From contig JAAEYW010000022.1 of NCBI GenBank assembly GCA_018223185.1, forward strand, positions 17,403-81,402: a stretch of 64,000 bases of DNA. The letters are read 5' to 3'. This document shows, one piece after another, positions 26,131-36,237 of the stretch; position 1 is the stretch's first letter, and each line of letters starts with the position of its first letter. The stretch comes from Oceanospirillales bacterium. Lineage in GTDB: Bacteria > Pseudomonadota > Gammaproteobacteria > Pseudomonadales > Balneatricaceae. The notes under the pieces are model-generated. The model did not search any database, was not told where the DNA came from, and saw only the letters and a list, made by a program, of their open reading frames with translations. A program made the translations under genes and the position numbers.

Positions 26131-27267
26131 TTACAATGTCCGGGCGTTCAGGTAAGCCTGTTCAGAGACTCCGTGCCACTTGATTGCCTGTTCGCGGAAC
26201 TTCACGAAAGACTCAAACACTTTCTGGGACATCGGATCTTTCGCCGCCTCCTCAGAAACGACCTCATCAGACAGCGTCTTAATCTGTTTCAGGACATCGT
26301 CAGGGTACGGACGCAGCTCTACACCGTGTTCACTCACCAGTTGTTCCAGCGCACGATTATTCTTCGCTGTGAAATCAGCCAGCATATCCTGGTTGGCAAC
26401 CCGGATCGCATTACGCACGATAATCTGCAGATCTTCCGGCAGTTTCTCAAAGGCTTCCTTGTTCATGAAGCACTCAAGGGTGGTGCCAGGCTCATGCCAG
26501 CCAGGGTAGTAATAGTATTTAGCGGCTTTATGCAGACCAAATGCCATATCATTATATGGACCTACCCACTCAGTCGCATCGATAGCGCCAGACTGCAACG
26601 AGGGGAAGATCTCACCGCCCGGCAATAACACCGGAGTACCACCGGCACGTTTCAGCACCTCACCACCCAGACCTGGGATCCGCATTTTCAGACCTTTCAG
26701 GTCTTCAACCGAATTGATCTCGCGGTTGAACCAGCCACCCATCTGCACACCGGTATTACCTGCAGCGCCCGGGATCAGGCCGAACTCAGCATAAACCTCT
26801 TCCCACAGTTCCATGCCGCCGCCATGATACAACCAGGAGTTCATCTCCTGCGCTGTCAGACCAAACGGAACGGCAGCAAAGAATTGTGCCGCACGGGATT
26901 TACCTTTCCAGTAATATGCTGCGCCATGCCCCATCTCCGCTGTACCCCGGGAAACGGCATCAAAAATTTCCAGCGCCCCGACCAGCTCTTTTGCACCATA
27001 GACTTTCACATGAATCCGGCCACCACTCATCTGACCAATAAGGTCAGCCAGGTAGTTGGCACCCGTTCCCAGGCCGGGAAAGTTCTTCGGCCAGGTGGTT
27101 ACCATTTTCCACTCTATAGTTTCCGGCTTTTCTGCAACTGCCGGAGCTGCAGGCTGAGGAGCCGCCGGTGTGCAATCAACAACCTCTTTCTTCTCTTCAG
27201 TACAGGCCGCCAGGCCAGCAGCTGCGACTCCCAGACCGAGCACTTTGACAATATCACGACGTTTCAC
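26131..27267 (-). CDS. TRAP transporter substrate-binding lipoprotein, TakP-like
   Basis: The 378-residue periplasmic binding protein belongs to the TRAP DctP superfamily and is closest by eye to the 2-oxo-acid binding TakP group (WKMVTTWPKNFPGLGTGA, GAAYYWKGK, GAIDATEWVGPYND, YYYYPGWHEPG). The N-terminus combines a twin arginine (KRRDIVKVLG) with a lipobox LAAC (Cys22), so it may be a Tat-exported, membrane-tethered lipoprotein. A proline- and alanine-rich linker (about 32-48) leads into the domain. It is transcribed towards the permease genes from its own promoter. Pyruvate or another 2-oxo acid as substrate is inferred from the family only. Confidence 0.92.
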   Translation of the reverse strand: MKRRDIVKVLGLGVAAAGLAACTEEKKEVVDCTPAAPQPAAPAVAEKPETIEWKMVTTWPKNFPGLGTGANYLADLIGQMSGGRIHVKVYGAKELVGALEIFDAVSRGTAEMGHGAAYYWKGKSRAAQFFAAVPFGLTAQEMNSWLYHGGGMELWEEVYAEFGLIPGAAGNTGVQMGGWFNREINSVEDLKGLKMRIPGLGGEVLKRAGGTPVLLPGGEIFPSLQSGAIDATEWVGPYNDMAFGLHKAAKYYYYPGWHEPGTTLECFMNKEAFEKLPEDLQIIVRNAIRVANQDMLADFTAKNNRALEQLVSEHGVELRPYPDDVLKQIKTLSDEVVSEEAAKDPMSQKVFESFVKFREQAIKWHGVSEQAYLNARTL

Positions 27268-27481
27268 AAGGCTTCTCCCTAATCGTCATTTTTGTAATTT
27301 AACTGTCTAACGTTATTGTATTTTTTATTTATAACGCACCGAACATAGCACCAAGTGATAATGGCTGCAATTTCAAATAGTAAGCACAGGCTGATTGCTG
27401 AATCCGCAAATATAAAATGCGCTGGTAATGAGGGACGCATTTATTCTATTAACCTGAATTACTGATATACTCTGTTCCGTT

Positions 27482-28390
27482 ATGCCTAACCTGAATACGG
27501 AAACCAGCTTGCAGCCGCTTAATCTTCTTAAATCTATTGCCGACGCGAAAACCAGTCTGCGAAAATCAGAGCAGAAAGTTGCCGATTACGTATTGGAACA
27601 TCCCTCCGATGTGATCCACATGCGTATTGTCGATCTGGCCTCTGAGGCGAATGTAAGTGAACCTACCGTTGTGCGGTTCTGCCGCGCACTCCACTACGAC
27701 GGCTTTCAGGATTTTAAGCTAACTCTCGCTCAGGGACTTGCCAGCAATGCAAACTTTGAACAGTTCTCCCTGAATAGCAAAGATACTGTCAGCGAATTCA
27801 AGCAGAAGATCTTCGATTCAACGGTAGGCAATATGATGCGGGTTCGTGAAGAGCTCGACGCCAATACCCTGGAAGAAGCGATCAATGCGATTGCCAGCAC
27901 TAACCGGCTGGAGCTCTATGGTTTTGGCGCATCAGCGCCGGTATGCAACGACGCACAACATAAATTTCATCGTCTGAAGATTGCAGCGTCAGCCTATTCC
28001 GACCCTCACATGCAGATGATCTCGGCCACAACACTGACAGAACAGGATGTAGTCATCGCGATCTCTCAGACAGGTCGCACCAAAGATCTGCTGCATGCAG
28101 TAAAACTGGTCAAAGATGCCGGCGTCACAGTCATTTCGCTTTGCCCCAGTAATACCCCCCTGTCAGATCTGGCCAGTATCGCCATCCATATTGATCTGGA
28201 AGAGGATAAAGACCTCAGCACGCTGATGTCATCCCGGGTGGTTCACCTGGTGGTCATCGATGTGCTCGCGGTTGGCGTAGCCATGAAACTGGGACCCGGC
28301 CTGCTGGATCACCTGAAAACGATCAAACGCAGCCTGAAGAGCCTGCGCCAGAACGATAAACGCCTGCCACTGCGAAAAACCGAAGAATAA
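27482..28390 (+). CDS. hexR: RpiR/HexR-family transcriptional regulator
   Basis: The 302-residue protein has an N-terminal helix-turn-helix of the RpiR type (RIVDLASEANVSEPTVVRFCRAL, about 48-70) and a C-terminal sugar isomerase (SIS) domain (ELYGFGASAPV near 141 and ISQTGRTKDLL near 196) that binds phosphosugars. The overall pattern, including GFQDFKLTLAQGL, fits HexR, which represses central sugar metabolism genes and senses KDPG. Neighbouring genes do not include the usual zwf or edd targets, so the HexR name is a likely but not certain choice. It is divergent from the TRAP binding-protein gene. Confidence 0.8.
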   Translation: MPNLNTETSLQPLNLLKSIADAKTSLRKSEQKVADYVLEHPSDVIHMRIVDLASEANVSEPTVVRFCRALHYDGFQDFKLTLAQGLASNANFEQFSLNSKDTVSEFKQKIFDSTVGNMMRVREELDANTLEEAINAIASTNRLELYGFGASAPVCNDAQHKFHRLKIAASAYSDPHMQMISATTLTEQDVVIAISQTGRTKDLLHAVKLVKDAGVTVISLCPSNTPLSDLASIAIHIDLEEDKDLSTLMSSRVVHLVVIDVLAVGVAMKLGPGLLDHLKTIKRSLKSLRQNDKRLPLRKTEE

Positions 28391-28476
28391 ATATCTCCTC
28401 TGTTTCCTCTTTCTGTAACATTTTTACGCCAGTATCTGCCCCGTAAGCGCCTTTTATAAGGCCTATAACTTATTGA

Positions 28477-28509
28477 AATTCTCTTTTGGCTGGTATAAAA
28501 AAGAGAATT
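28477..28509 (+). repeat. Hairpin in the gap before the short charged protein
   Basis: AATTCTCTTTT (28477-28487) and AAAAGAGAATT (28499-28509) form a perfect 11-bp stem with an 11-base loop, in the untranslated region after hexR. A shorter palindrome GCCTT-TTAT-AAGGC lies just upstream (28449-28462). Neither is followed by a long T run, so they may be operator or mRNA elements rather than terminators. Confidence 0.5.
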
Positions 28510-28599
28510 CCTGTTAATCAGAAATACGAGGCGGTCTGTCAGCCTGTCAGATTTATGGGCTTTCAGATGAACTTTACAGAGGGTATAGGAGCACATTCT

Positions 28600-28806
28600 A
28601 TGCTTATACGGAAAGATCAGGATCTGAACGAAATCCAGACAACGGTGTTCGATATCATCGTCGGTATCGAGGAGCATAAAAAGCAGGCTAAACAAAAGAT
28701 AGCCAGCCAGAGAAGTCTGTCGGTCAGACGGGCGCTCGAAGAGCGTAAACAGCGAAAAGAGCTCGAATATCAGATTAACGATGAGCTCTGGTTTAACGAT
28801 ATCTGA
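28600..28806 (+). CDS. Short charged protein, possibly PA3496-like
   Basis: The 68-residue protein (MLIRKDQDLNEIQ to ELWFNDI) is helical and highly charged: SLSVRRALEERKQRKELEYQI in the second half, then an acidic end. This is reminiscent of the small PA3496-type proteins found in Pseudomonas and relatives, but the resemblance is weak. The ATG at 28600 has AGGAG eight bases upstream; a longer frame starting at 28486 has no ribosome site and was not used. No signal peptide or membrane helix. Function unknown. Confidence 0.65.
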   Translation: MLIRKDQDLNEIQTTVFDIIVGIEEHKKQAKQKIASQRSLSVRRALEERKQRKELEYQINDELWFNDI

Positions 28807-28817
28807 AACCGATGCAT

Positions 28818-28850
28818 ACCCCCCCCTGCAACGAAATTACAGGGGGGGGT
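28818..28850. terminator. C8/G8 hairpin between convergent genes
   Basis: A perfect 11-bp stem consists of A, eight C, T, G (28818-28828) and the complementary C, A, eight G, T (28840-28850), with an 11-base loop. It lies between the short charged protein and the converging FMN-binding gene, so a role as a terminator is likely, although no T run follows on either strand. Confidence 0.6.
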
Positions 28851-28868
28851 TAGTGGCTTTCTGATTCA

Positions 28869-30359
28869 CTACATCTCAGGATAAAGAATATCCAGCGGTA
28901 CTGATCGACCACTGTCGATCACTATCGCGGCGTGCTTACGTTTCAGCTTTCTCGGCTCAGTTACCCCGCAGGAATGAGCAATCATCTCCACTTCATGGAC
29001 CAGGTTATCATGATAGTGAGTTACCCTGACGGCCTTATCTTCCGGCACTAACCCCCGCTGCAGATCTTTATTGTGGGTGGTAATACCGGTGGGACAGGTG
29101 TTCTTATTACACTGCAGCGCCTGAATACATCCCAGCGAAAACATGAAGCCCCGGGCGCTGACACAGAAATCGGCCCCCATACAGAGTGCTGCAGCCACAT
29201 CGGTTGGGTTGATACACTTCCCCGAGGCAATTACCCGGATTCGCTCACGCAGGCCATGCATAATCAGCTTGTTTACCAGTATTGGCAGGCTTTCCCGTAA
29301 CGGCAACCCGACGCTGTCCATCAGTGGCATCGGTGCAGCACCGGTGCCTCCATCACTGCTATCCAGTGTTATAAAGTCCGGGGCCTCCTCAATCCCACGG
29401 GAGATCACCCGCTCACAAAACTCATCCAGCCAGTCAGTAGAGCCCAGCACCAGCTTAAAGCCGACCGGCTTGCCGGTGACCTCACGGATATGACTGACGA
29501 GGTCCAGCAGATCATCGGCAGAGTCGACCTCTGGATGACGGTTGGGGCTGATAGACGCAACCCCTTCAGGAATACCACGAATGGCTGCAATCTCAGCGGT
29601 CACCTTTTCACCAGGCAACATCCCCCCTTTACCGGGCTTGGCTCCCTGACTCAGCTTAATCTCAAACATCCGCACCTGATTATAGGCAGCCTTCTCTCTC
29701 AGCTTGTCGTCGCTGAGCAAACCCTGTTCATCACGCATCCCATATTTAGCGGTACCTATCTGGCAAACAATATCGCACCCGCCTTCCAGATGAAACGGTG
29801 ATAATCCACCCTCTCCGGTATTCATCCAGCACCCCGCTTCACGGGCACCGTTTGATAGCGCCCGGATAGCGGGTTTTGAGATAGCACCATAACTCATACC
29901 GGAGATATTAAAAAAGGACCTGGCATCATAGGGTTGACGACAATAGGGGCCTATTCGCAACGGCTGATTTTTGACCGCATCCTCCGCCAGTGTCGGGAAG
30001 GGGCAGTTGAGGAAATAATAGGTGCCCGTTACCCGCAGATCCCTGGATGAACCAAATGCGACAGTGTTATCAATGTTCTTTGCGGCACGATAACACCAGC
30101 CGCGTTGTGCCCGGTTAAACGGCATCTCCTCACGATCCATGGCGAAGAAGTATTGCCGGAAGAACTCTCCCAGATGCTCAAACACATAACGAAAACGACC
30201 AAACAATGGGTAATTGCGTCGAATGGTCTGGCGGGTCTGATGTTTATCAATCTGATATATAATCAGCGCAGCAATCAGCCCGGCAACGAAAATCAACAGC
30301 AGGATGCCGCCCAGAATTGCAACGAAGTTAATCGCAAAGCTACTGACGGGGTCAATCAT
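28869..30359 (-). CDS. FMN-binding glutamate synthase family protein
   Basis: The 496-residue protein has one or two N-terminal membrane helices (about 8-36) followed by the FMN-binding barrel of glutamate synthase (GltS large-subunit central domain). Visible marks are NISGMSYGAISKPAIRALSNGA, GEGGLSPFH, KLSQGAKPGKGGMLPG and IASGKCINPTDVAAALCMGADF. The cluster CIQALQCNKNTCPTG contains the cysteines that bind an iron-sulfur cluster in GltS. There is no glutamine amidotransferase domain, so it is not a complete glutamate synthase; the reaction of this membrane-anchored group is not established. AGGAG precedes the ATG. Confidence 0.9.
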   Translation of the reverse strand: MIDPVSSFAINFVAILGGILLLIFVAGLIAALIIYQIDKHQTRQTIRRNYPLFGRFRYVFEHLGEFFRQYFFAMDREEMPFNRAQRGWCYRAAKNIDNTVAFGSSRDLRVTGTYYFLNCPFPTLAEDAVKNQPLRIGPYCRQPYDARSFFNISGMSYGAISKPAIRALSNGAREAGCWMNTGEGGLSPFHLEGGCDIVCQIGTAKYGMRDEQGLLSDDKLREKAAYNQVRMFEIKLSQGAKPGKGGMLPGEKVTAEIAAIRGIPEGVASISPNRHPEVDSADDLLDLVSHIREVTGKPVGFKLVLGSTDWLDEFCERVISRGIEEAPDFITLDSSDGGTGAAPMPLMDSVGLPLRESLPILVNKLIMHGLRERIRVIASGKCINPTDVAAALCMGADFCVSARGFMFSLGCIQALQCNKNTCPTGITTHNKDLQRGLVPEDKAVRVTHYHDNLVHEVEMIAHSCGVTEPRKLKRKHAAIVIDSGRSVPLDILYPEM

Positions 30360-30675
30360 GTTCCGAACTCCTAAATAGAGTGAATCCGCGCATCATTCAA
30401 AATTACAGCAACAATCCTATCCTGTTATAACGGTATTGCCTACGGGAACTACACAAGGGTTTCAATCAGAATAGATAAAAACAGGTTTAGCTGTTTTGCT
30501 AAGCCTGAGGTTTTCCTGTCGCTGCCTGTTAACGCCAGACAGTAAAGATTCATCCGGGAAAATCAACTCCCTGTTAATTTTCCGGCTAAAACCAAAACTC
30601 AAACAATCTGACCTTTTTATCTTTCCCGCTTTGTCGGTTCAGTTTTTCTGGTTTACGGACGCCAGATGACTCCCT
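30360..30675. other. Non-coding gap between FMN-binding protein and chemoreceptor
   Basis: It holds a hairpin CAGGTTTAGC/GCTAAGCCTG (30482-30507, one mismatch) and an imperfect one formed by CCGGGAAAAT and ATTTTCCGG (30554-30585). The promoter of the FMN-binding gene and the terminator of the receptor gene should lie here. I see no gene. Confidence 0.5.
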
Positions 30676-32634
30676 TCAGACTTTAAAAAGTCCGACCTGG
30701 CCATGCATGCCTTCAGAAAGAGTATGCAGCTTACGGGATCGCTCCAGTCGGGTATCGGCATTTTCAAACATCTGATCAGCAATCATTTTAATCTGGGAGG
30801 TGTTCTCTGATATCCCGTTATTTACCATACTCTGCTGCTCTGTCGCCGTTGCAATCTGGGCAGACATGTCACTGATATTGTTCACAGAGTCGGTTATCAG
30901 AACCAACTGCTCATAAGCCTGACTCGCCTCTGCAACAGAGTTTTGAGCCATCGCTTCACTGCTGGTCATAATAGACACAGCCTGCTGCGTTGTAGACTGA
31001 AGCGTCGATATCATATTCCGGATATCAGCCGTGGATACCGTTGTTTTCTGTGAGAGACTTCGAACTTCATCAGCAACGACGGCAAATCCACGACCATTCT
31101 CTCCTGCACGTGCAGCTTCAATTGCAGCATTTAATGCTAACAGGTTGGTTTGTTCTGCTATTCCCTGAATGGTACCCAGAATCGAGTTTATCTCATGAGA
31201 ATGCTCGCTCAGTTTGAGGATAACCTGTGATGCTGTGCTAACCTCTCCTGCCAGATCATCGATTGAATCCCGGGCTTTCATTACCACCGCCTGGCCCTGC
31301 TTGCTAAAACGGGCACTTTCACTGGCAGCGTGAGATGTACTCTCAGCATTGGCAGCAATTTCCTGAGTCGCTGCCGACATCTCCTCCACTGAAGTGGCCA
31401 CCAGCGTGATCTGATCTAACTGATGCCGGACCTCAGCCATAGACCCATGGGCACTCTCTGCTGCCGCATCGGCGCTACTTTTTAATTCTCCGGAAAGCCC
31501 GACAATCTGTTGAATAATAGACTGCAGCTTTTCAATAAACTGATTGAATGACCGGGATAGCTCGCCAACCTCATCATTCGACTCTATCGGTAACCGGGTG
31601 GTCAGATCACCCTCCCCATCGGCAATACTTTTCAAAACATCAGCCACACTATCAATCGGCCGGGTAATCAGTTTAGAAAACAATGCGCCAACCGAAATGA
31701 ATAACGCAATAAGTACCGCTGCAATTATCAGAGATAACCAGGCAATTCTATCAGCCGTTGCAAACACTTCATCGGCGGGAACCAGCGCAATAAAGCGCCA
31801 CCCCAGATCGGAAGATTTAACGACTTTTGCCAGATAACGCTCGCCATTGCGCTCCACTTCGAGTAATCCGGCGTCAACGGATAGCAGCTGTTTAAATAGC
31901 GGAGTGTCCAGCGTACTGACTTTTTTAAAGCTATGCTCAGGAAAGAGTGGATCAACTAAAACAGTTCCGTTGTCTTCAACCAGCAGGATATGTCCACTCT
32001 CTCCAATTTTTATCTGTTTCACAATTTCTGTCAGCTGTTTAACTGAAACATCCATCGACTGCACACCCAGAACCTGGCCAGAATCATCAGTTATCGTCTT
32101 AGCTGTTCCCACAAAAGTTGCATCATCACCCGCCCAGTAATAAGCCTCTGTACGTACTACCTTACCGGGGTTTTCCAGTGCCTTCTTATACCACGGACGG
32201 GATCGTGGATCGTAAGCATCCTTCATTCCTACGTCAGGCCACTGAATATAACCACCGTCAGCCCGTCCGGAATAGACATAAGCCAGACCCGGGTGGGATT
32301 GACCAAATCGTTCGTATAAGCGGAACAGTTCAGCTTCCGGTCCTTTGGCACTCAGATGCGATGTGAAACTACCAGGCCCATTAACAAAGCTTGATAACTT
32401 GAAACTGGTATCTTTCACTAACGGAATATCCGCCAGGAAAGTAACGTTATCGGCAATTGCTTTAAAAAAGAGGTTAAACGCATTATCGATCTGGACGATC
32501 TCTTTGCTGCTGCTGGTTTCAAAATTATCCAGCGCGGTCTCTCTGGCTTCATAGATGGAAAATGATGAGATGATAATGATTGGCACAATGACCGAAACTG
32601 TAATGAACAGCAGCAATTTAGTACGAATTTTCAT
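30676..32634 (-). CDS. Methyl-accepting chemotaxis protein with dCache-type sensor
   Basis: The 652-residue chemoreceptor has a membrane helix at about 7-29 and a periplasmic region of about 250 residues. The segment [50 protein letters not shown] is a double-Cache ligand-binding domain. A second helix near 285-305 is followed by HAMP ([27 protein letters not shown]) and a signalling hairpin with tip [19 protein letters not shown]. The ATG at 32634 has AGGA upstream; the longer frame adds 40 implausible residues. The ligand cannot be read from sequence, though DPRxRPWY is frequent in amino-acid binding Cache domains. It stands alone and is not part of a che operon. Confidence 0.92.
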   Translation of the reverse strand: MKIRTKLLLFITVSVIVPIIIISSFSIYEARETALDNFETSSSKEIVQIDNAFNLFFKAIADNVTFLADIPLVKDTSFKLSSFVNGPGSFTSHLSAKGPEAELFRLYERFGQSHPGLAYVYSGRADGGYIQWPDVGMKDAYDPRSRPWYKKALENPGKVVRTEAYYWAGDDATFVGTAKTITDDSGQVLGVQSMDVSVKQLTEIVKQIKIGESGHILLVEDNGTVLVDPLFPEHSFKKVSTLDTPLFKQLLSVDAGLLEVERNGERYLAKVVKSSDLGWRFIALVPADEVFATADRIAWLSLIIAAVLIALFISVGALFSKLITRPIDSVADVLKSIADGEGDLTTRLPIESNDEVGELSRSFNQFIEKLQSIIQQIVGLSGELKSSADAAAESAHGSMAEVRHQLDQITLVATSVEEMSAATQEIAANAESTSHAASESARFSKQGQAVVMKARDSIDDLAGEVSTASQVILKLSEHSHEINSILGTIQGIAEQTNLLALNAAIEAARAGENGRGFAVVADEVRSLSQKTTVSTADIRNMISTLQSTTQQAVSIMTSSEAMAQNSVAEASQAYEQLVLITDSVNNISDMSAQIATATEQQSMVNNGISENTSQIKMIADQMFENADTRLERSRKLHTLSEGMHGQVGLFKV

Positions 32635-32890
32635 AGAACGATCCTGAGAGATGAAATTATTATTTTTTTTCAGGAGAATCATCGGTGACCGAAAAAGCCC
32701 CATCGATCTGAAAAGTGAAGTAGTGCCAGAAGAAAGTATAACGACTATCGCCATACTATACTTTCGTATAACAACCAGATTGGGTAATAAAAATGATATA
32801 TTTCAGGGGAAAACTGTCCCCTTGATGCACATGAAAGACTGACCTGAAGACGATAAACAGAGCGTATTTCGCCATCAGGCCAGGTAAGCG

Positions 32891-34720
32891 TTATTCCACC
32901 GTGACAGATTTAGCCAGATTACGTGGCTGATCGACATCAGTGCCTTTCAGGCAAGCGACATAGTAAGCCAGCAACTGCAGCGGTATTGAGTAGATGATCG
33001 GCGCCATAACCGTTGGCACATCCGGCAGGGTAATCAGTTCCAGATCATTACCCGGCTTCACCTGCGCTTTGGAATCGGCGAACAGAAACAGTTTTCCGCC
33101 CCTCGCCCGTACCTCTTCCAGATTAGCCTGAAGCTTTTCCAGCAGAGAGTTATTAGGCGCAACCGCCACTACTGGCATATCTTCGTCAACCAACGCCAGA
33201 GGACCATGTTTCAGCTCACCGGCAGGATAAGCCTCTGCATGAATATAAGAGATCTCTTTAAGCTTCAGAGCGCCCTCAACCGCCACAGGGTAGATTGTGC
33301 CCCGTCCCAGAAACAGAGCGTGGTGCTTATCGACAAAGTGCTCCGCCATTTTCTGGATCTGTGGATCCAGCGCCAATACCTGATCAGTAAGGGCGGATAG
33401 CTGCTGCAACTGGGCAACAATCTCCTGCTCCCCCTCAAAACCATAGCGACGGGCCAACACCAGGGTGGTCAGCATCAGTACCACCAGCTGACTGGTAAAC
33501 GCTTTGGTTGAAGCGACCCCGATCTCCGGACCGGCATTGGTCATAATCGCCAGATCGGATTCCCGCACCAGTGAGCTGCCTGCGACATTACAGATCGACA
33601 GGAAGCCAAGATAGTTTTCCTCTTTCGCTTCCCGCAGCGCGGACAGGGTATCAGCCGTTTCCCCGGACTGGGAGATGGTAATAAACAGTGTTCCGGGCAT
33701 ACACACGGTTTTGCGATAACGGAACTCGCTGGCCACTTCCACCATACAGGGAATTCCAACCAGTTTTTCAATCCAGTAACGGGCCACCACACCGGCATTG
33801 TAACTGGTACCACAGGCAACGATCTGCACCATTTTTACCTGGTCAAACAGTTCGGATGCGCCGCTACCGAACACCTGCTCCAGCACATGCCCCTGATGGA
33901 TCCTGCCTTCCAGTACATTACGGATAACAGTTGGCTGTTCGTAGATCTCTTTCAGCATGTAGTGACGATATTCGCCCTTGTCTGCCGCATCGTGACCATG
34001 TTCAAACCGCTGAACCTCACGGGTTGCCGGCTGGCCGGAAATATCTTCAATCTGAGCGCCGGACCGGGTAATAGCAGCGATATCCCCCTCTTCCAGATAG
34101 ATAAAACGGTCAGTCACCTGTAACAGCGCCAGAGGATCTGAAGCGATAAAGTTTTCCTCTATGCCTACACCGATCACCAGCGGGCTGCCCATCCGGGTGG
34201 CCAGTAACAGATCCGGCTGCTGCTGATCGATCACCGCCAGTGCATACGCACCATCCAGTCGTTTCAGAGTCTCTTTCAGCGCCTCTTGCAACGCTTTACC
34301 GGCGATCACTTCCCGATGAATCAGATGGGTAATAACTTCAGTATCTGTTTCGGATAAAAACTGATAGCCCGCAGCGATCAGTTCTGCTTTCAGAGCGGTA
34401 TGGTTCTCGATAATACCGTTATGCACAACGGCAATACGATCAGCAGAGAGGTGCGGGTGGGCATTACGCTGCTCAGGCTTTCCGTGTGTAGCCCAGCGGG
34501 TGTGAGCTATTCCCAGATAACCGGGGAGCGGTAATTCACTCAAAGCAGCATCCAGTTCAGCCACCTTACCAACCCGTTTCAGATGATCAAGCTGGCCAGA
34601 TGTGCTATTCAGAACAGCCATACCCGCCGAGTCATAACCCCGGTATTCCAGTCGTTTAAGTCCTTCCAGCAGAATCGCTGAAATATTCCGGCCAGCGATA
34701 GCCCCTACTATTCCACACAT
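32891..34720 (-). CDS. glmS: Glutamine-fructose-6-phosphate aminotransferase GlmS
   Basis: GlmS makes glucosamine-6-phosphate from fructose-6-phosphate and glutamine, the first step of peptidoglycan and LPS amino sugar synthesis. The 609-residue protein begins [10 protein letters not shown], so Cys is the N-terminal nucleophile after Met removal. The glutaminase domain contains [16 protein letters not shown] and two SIS sugar isomerase domains follow ([30 protein letters not shown]). The C-terminus ends KSVTVE as is invariant in the family. AAGGAAG precedes the ATG. It follows glmU by 12 bases; in this order both enzymes feed UDP-GlcNAc synthesis. Confidence 0.97.
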   Translation of the reverse strand: MCGIVGAIAGRNISAILLEGLKRLEYRGYDSAGMAVLNSTSGQLDHLKRVGKVAELDAALSELPLPGYLGIAHTRWATHGKPEQRNAHPHLSADRIAVVHNGIIENHTALKAELIAAGYQFLSETDTEVITHLIHREVIAGKALQEALKETLKRLDGAYALAVIDQQQPDLLLATRMGSPLVIGVGIEENFIASDPLALLQVTDRFIYLEEGDIAAITRSGAQIEDISGQPATREVQRFEHGHDAADKGEYRHYMLKEIYEQPTVIRNVLEGRIHQGHVLEQVFGSGASELFDQVKMVQIVACGTSYNAGVVARYWIEKLVGIPCMVEVASEFRYRKTVCMPGTLFITISQSGETADTLSALREAKEENYLGFLSICNVAGSSLVRESDLAIMTNAGPEIGVASTKAFTSQLVVLMLTTLVLARRYGFEGEQEIVAQLQQLSALTDQVLALDPQIQKMAEHFVDKHHALFLGRGTIYPVAVEGALKLKEISYIHAEAYPAGELKHGPLALVDEDMPVVAVAPNNSLLEKLQANLEEVRARGGKLFLFADSKAQVKPGNDLELITLPDVPTVMAPIIYSIPLQLLAYYVACLKGTDVDQPRNLAKSVTVE

Positions 34721-34732
34721 AATTCTGCTTCC

Positions 34733-36100
34733 TTATGATTTTTTAACCGGACGCGGCCAGTTATTCAGATTGGTCTGTTTTGCCCGGGTTATTGCCAGCT
34801 GATCGGCCTTAATTTCCTTAGTGATGGTGGAGCCCGCGCCAACAGTCGCGCCAGAACCAATTTTTACCGGAGCGACCAGGGCGCTGTTAGAACCGATAAA
34901 TGCGCCATCACCGATCTCTGTCGTCGACTTATTCACACCATCATAGTTACAGGTAATGGTGCCTGCTCCGACATTTACACCAACACCGATCTGAGCATCA
35001 CCGATATAACTCAGATGGTTAACCTTACTACCCTCGCCAATATGGGCTTTTTTGGTTTCAACAAAGTTGCCGATTTTAGCATTGCTGGCCAGATGACTCC
35101 CCGGGCGGAGCCGGGCAAAAGGACCGATATCACAGTGATCTGCCACCACGGCCTGATCCAGCAATGAGTTCGCCTTGATATGGGTATCAGAACCGATCAC
35201 CGAGTCCTTGATAATACAGTTGGCTTCAATGGTCACGTTATCGCCGATTTCTACCCGGCCTTCCAGAATCACATTAATATCAATTGCAACATCGTGACCC
35301 ACACTGACCTCACCGCGTACATCAATTCGTGCCGGATCAGCCAGAGAAACCCCTTCGAGCATCAGCGCTTCAGCCTGACAACGCTGATACCAGCGCTCCA
35401 GCTCAGCCTGCTGCAGGCGATTATTAACCCCCTGCACCTCTTGCTCGGTAGCAGGCTGAATCGCCTGTATACGCACTCCCTGCTCCGCAGCCATCGCAAT
35501 AATATCGGTCAGATAGTATTCACCCTGCGCATTATTAGAGGAAAGCAAAGGAATCCACTCTCTTAACAGCGCGGTTGGCAGCGCCAGAATCCCGGTATTA
35601 ACTTCGGTAATCGCTCGTTGTGCTTCACTGGCGTCTTTATGCTCAACAATCGCCACAACATCGCCGGCATCACTGCGTACGATCCGTCCATAGCCGGTCG
35701 GATCCGTCAGATTAACCGTCAGCAGACCAAACTGGCCCCGCTCAGCAATCTTCACCAACTGTGCCATTGTATCAGGCCGGGTCAGGGGAACATCGCCATA
35801 CAGCACCAGCACCACCCCATTGTCAGAGATGTTTGGCATTGCCTGAGCCACCGCATGACCTGTGCCGAGCTGTTCAGCCTGAAGCGCAAACTGCACACTC
35901 TGTCCTGACAGAGCCGATTCAACTGTCTCAGCACCATGTCCGATAACAATATGAGAACGTGAATTTTCGAGCGTCATCGCGCTATCGATAACATGCTGCA
36001 ACATCGATTTACCACCAATAGTATGCAGCACTTTAGGCAGAGATGATTTCATCCGGCTACCCTGACCTGCGGCCAGAATAACGATATCAAGGGTATTCAA
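34733..36100 (-). CDS. glmU: Bifunctional GlmU uridyltransferase/acetyltransferase
   Basis: GlmU acetylates glucosamine-1-phosphate and joins it to UTP, giving UDP-GlcNAc. The 455-residue protein has the N-terminal nucleotidyltransferase motif LAAGQGSRMKSSLPKVLH (9-26), LYGDVPL and NTGILA. The C-terminal left-handed beta helix is made of hexapeptide repeats (from about 250) and includes RLRPGSHL, NFVETKKAHIG, NHLSYIGDA and ITCNYDG with residues of the acetyl-CoA site. It is the first gene of a glmU-glmS operon and is separated from the TrmB-like regulator by a divergent promoter region. Confidence 0.97.
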   Translation of the reverse strand: MNTLDIVILAAGQGSRMKSSLPKVLHTIGGKSMLQHVIDSAMTLENSRSHIVIGHGAETVESALSGQSVQFALQAEQLGTGHAVAQAMPNISDNGVVLVLYGDVPLTRPDTMAQLVKIAERGQFGLLTVNLTDPTGYGRIVRSDAGDVVAIVEHKDASEAQRAITEVNTGILALPTALLREWIPLLSSNNAQGEYYLTDIIAMAAEQGVRIQAIQPATEQEVQGVNNRLQQAELERWYQRCQAEALMLEGVSLADPARIDVRGEVSVGHDVAIDINVILEGRVEIGDNVTIEANCIIKDSVIGSDTHIKANSLLDQAVVADHCDIGPFARLRPGSHLASNAKIGNFVETKKAHIGEGSKVNHLSYIGDAQIGVGVNVGAGTITCNYDGVNKSTTEIGDGAFIGSNSALVAPVKIGSGATVGAGSTITKEIKADQLAITRAKQTNLNNWPRPVKKS

Positions 36101-36237
36101 AACAGAGGTATCCCTGGTTAATTACAGCAATGGCCGATCCGGCGACCTGCTGTTGTTGACACGAACAGTAATTTAACAGAACTTTAATCTAACTGCTCTT
36201 AGATGCAATATTAAATGTCAGAGAAAAATTGACAATT

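Noticed and set aside
28486..28599. Upstream extension of the short charged protein to 106 residues
   Set aside because: No ribosome site at the earlier start, while AGGAG lies correctly before the ATG at 28600.
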